Assembly (NCBI GenBank): GCA_021738625.1
Contig: JAIPBS010000010.1
Span: forward strand, 26,924-90,923
Source of the DNA: Bacteroidales bacterium
GTDB taxonomy: Bacteria > Bacteroidota > Bacteroidia > Bacteroidales > JAIOZK01
Direction of reading: 5' to 3'
Length of the DNA: 64,000 nt
Positions 62,664 through 64,000 of this stretch are shown here, piece by piece. Below the pieces are notes generated by a model. The model had not been told where the DNA came from, made no database searches, and saw nothing but the letters and a program-made list of their open reading frames with translations. The translations under genes and the position numbers were made by a program. Position 1 is the stretch's first letter, and each line of letters starts with the position of its first letter.

Positions 62664-63434
62664 ATGATCCGTACTGTCATAATCGATCATGAGAAAGAAA
62701 TAATAAAAGCGCTTAAGGCCCTGATCGGGGAAAATCACAGCGAATTCAGGGTGGTTGCGGATTACCTTGATTATGATAAAGCCAGGGCTGAAATTGCCGG
62801 GCTCCGGCCTGACCTGGTTATTTTAAGCACAGAGATCAACGGAGAATTGCCCACTACATTTCTTTCAGAGTTGCAAAATGAGAGATTCGACCTTATTTTG
62901 TTAACCAACGGGCTAAAAACTACCTCCATTGAGCTTAGATCGCGTGCAGTCGATTTGATTACCAAGCCCGTGTCTTCTGAGCAAATCGGGAAAGTTTTCA
63001 ATGGTTTTTTAAAATACAGGCATTACAGCAAAGCCGAAGCCAGGGTAAGCAGGTTTTCTGCCAACGGAAACGGCCGGAACGAAAAGCCTCATGCCGATTG
63101 CAAAATCGCACTGAAAACCGCACAAAAGGTTCATATCGTTGGGATACATGAGATCATCCGTTGTGAGGCGGATAAAAACTACACCTATTTCTTTCTTTCC
63201 GACGGCAGTAAGATTACCATCTCCAAAACATTGAATGAATATGCCAAATTGCTGGAGAACTACCAGTTTATCAGGCCGCATAAGTCACATCTGGTAAACC
63301 TGCAACATATCCGCACAGTGAATAAACAAGACGGCGGCTCACTCATCATGCGCGACAAGTCGGTCGTACCCATATCATTCCGTCGCAAAGAACAGATATT
63401 GAAAAAAATAAATGAGATTTTTTTACACTGCTAA
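62664..63434 (+). CDS. LytTR regulator with degenerate receiver
   Basis: 256 residues. Receiver-like domain (1-120): acidic D8, Thr81 in LLTNG and K101 in LITKPV are present, but the phospho-acceptor position reads LVILSTEING, with Ser55 in place of Asp. A linker rich in Asn/Gly (about 128-142) leads to a full LytTR domain (about 145-252: IIRCEADKNYTYFFLSDG, QFIRPHKSHLVNLQHI, VVPISFRRKEQI). It probably binds DNA but cannot be switched by phosphorylation at the usual site. No sensor kinase is adjacent. Confidence 0.9.
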   Translation: MIRTVIIDHEKEIIKALKALIGENHSEFRVVADYLDYDKARAEIAGLRPDLVILSTEINGELPTTFLSELQNERFDLILLTNGLKTTSIELRSRAVDLITKPVSSEQIGKVFNGFLKYRHYSKAEARVSRFSANGNGRNEKPHADCKIALKTAQKVHIVGIHEIIRCEADKNYTYFFLSDGSKITISKTLNEYAKLLENYQFIRPHKSHLVNLQHIRTVNKQDGGSLIMRDKSVVPISFRRKEQILKKINEIFLHC

Positions 63435-63729
63435 AGATGTAAATTTATTATTGTGAATTAATTAACAATAAGATTTTGATAATAAATCATAACGTTAAAT
63501 ATTAAGATTTCAGCTTTGGTTAAAAAAAAGCATACGTTTGTTTGTTTTGGAATGCAATTCCTGCATTTGTTTAGTAGGTTTGCAATACTTAAGTATTCTG
63601 GACATATACAACAATAGACATTTTAACATAAATCCGACATTTCTGGTCAAAGGAATGGCGAATAATTTATTGAGTCATTATAATAATAATATCTAACAAT
63701 CTTAATTTTTTGTTAATTTTGTGTTAAGG
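63435..63729. other. AT-rich intergenic region
   Basis: No gene, RNA or strong repeat is visible; base composition is very A+T rich compared with the coding parts of the window. Confidence 0.5.
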
Positions 63730-63760
63730 TTGTTATTAGATCAAAAAAATTATATCTTTG
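63730..63760 (+). promoter_or_regulatory. strong Bacteroidota promoter (TTG-N20-TATCTTTG)
   Basis: TTG at 63730-63732 and TATCTTTG at 63753-63760 with a 20-base spacer. It drives a leader of at least 230 bases running off the window. Confidence 0.75.
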
Positions 63761-63945
63761 ACCTAACAAAAATCGGATTTATTAATTATTAAAAATATTC
63801 AAATCAAAGTGATTTGAACACAAAAACAGGCAATAATTAACAAACATTTATGAACTTAAAATTATATGAGTATCAGTTAACATGAACAAGGTCTTTGTAA
63901 TTATAACTTGCACAGGCAAATAGCAGTCTGTCGAATATTTTTTCT

Positions 63946-63960
63946 CCGAAGTATCTTCGG
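63946..63960 (+). terminator. leader hairpin, possible attenuator
   Basis: CCGAAG-TAT-CTTCGG is a perfect 6-bp stem followed by TTTACTTT, about 185 bases after the promoter above. Only very short frames (12-14 codons) precede it, so it could attenuate a gene beyond the window or be a small RNA end. Confidence 0.45.
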
Positions 63961-64000
63961 TTTACTTTATAACAGAACTCATCCAAATAATCCTGATAAT

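Overview
This window reads as a chromosome segment of a Bacteroidota bacterium, probably Bacteroidales or Marinilabiliales-like. The evidence is repeated promoter elements of the Bacteroidota type (TAnnTTTG at -7, often with TTG about 19-20 bases upstream), a giant exported protein ending in a type IX secretion sorting domain, a TonB-dependent receptor with an N-terminal carboxypeptidase-regulatory-like domain, a DUF2027-Smr protein, a one-protein hybrid two-component regulator, and many signal peptides and lipoproteins. There is no ribosomal RNA operon, no CRISPR array and no tRNA that I can see.

Layout. 1-5740: end of a TPR protein, a decayed histidine kinase, RNase P RNA (rnpB) divergent from tatA, a MATE exporter, a UPF0316 membrane protein and a YD-repeat-like protein. 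5870-15937: prolyl oligopeptidase, a carboxyltransferase fused in the order AccA-AccD, an FtsX-type permease lying between two copies of a 48-bp repeat, an M28 peptidase and an EamA transporter. 16236-21003: a minus-strand operon of TonB receptor, small lipoprotein, MbnP-like lipoprotein and MbnH-like di-heme cytochrome, most likely concerned with copper or another metal. 21133-24531: DUF2027-Smr protein, a lipoprotein, and an AT-rich island with an orphan antitoxin-like gene and a DUF4143 ATPase under palindrome-bearing promoters. 24594-33926: RNA-modification genes (mtaB, miaB, a dus-family gene, rlmN), two ferredoxin-NADP-reductase-like genes each directly upstream of radical-SAM RNA enzymes, a MEMO1-family lipoprotein, a metallophosphatase and a heme-binding DUF3365-like lipoprotein.

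34253-42603 holds a giant T9SS cargo, a 75-residue Gly/Pro-rich membrane-tailed protein and a TPR-kinase-receiver-AraC hybrid regulator. 42936-55973 is the most unusual part: a LytTR two-component system (Reg_prop sensor plus regulator) followed on the same strand by seven exported proteins. Four of these share one N-terminal domain joined to four different C-terminal modules, a fifth is one of those modules alone, and the last two share a different C-terminal repeat. The spacers hold short-period tandem repeats.

56089-62387 starts with a nested inverted repeat and then shows a mirrored arrangement: a TMTC-like membrane/TPR protein plus a GT-C-like protein on the plus strand, facing a truncated, frameshifted GT-C-like gene plus a second TMTC-like paralog on the minus strand. 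62664-63434 encodes a LytTR regulator whose receiver lacks the phospho-acceptor aspartate. The last 560 bases are AT-rich leader sequence with a good promoter and a hairpin but no recognisable gene.
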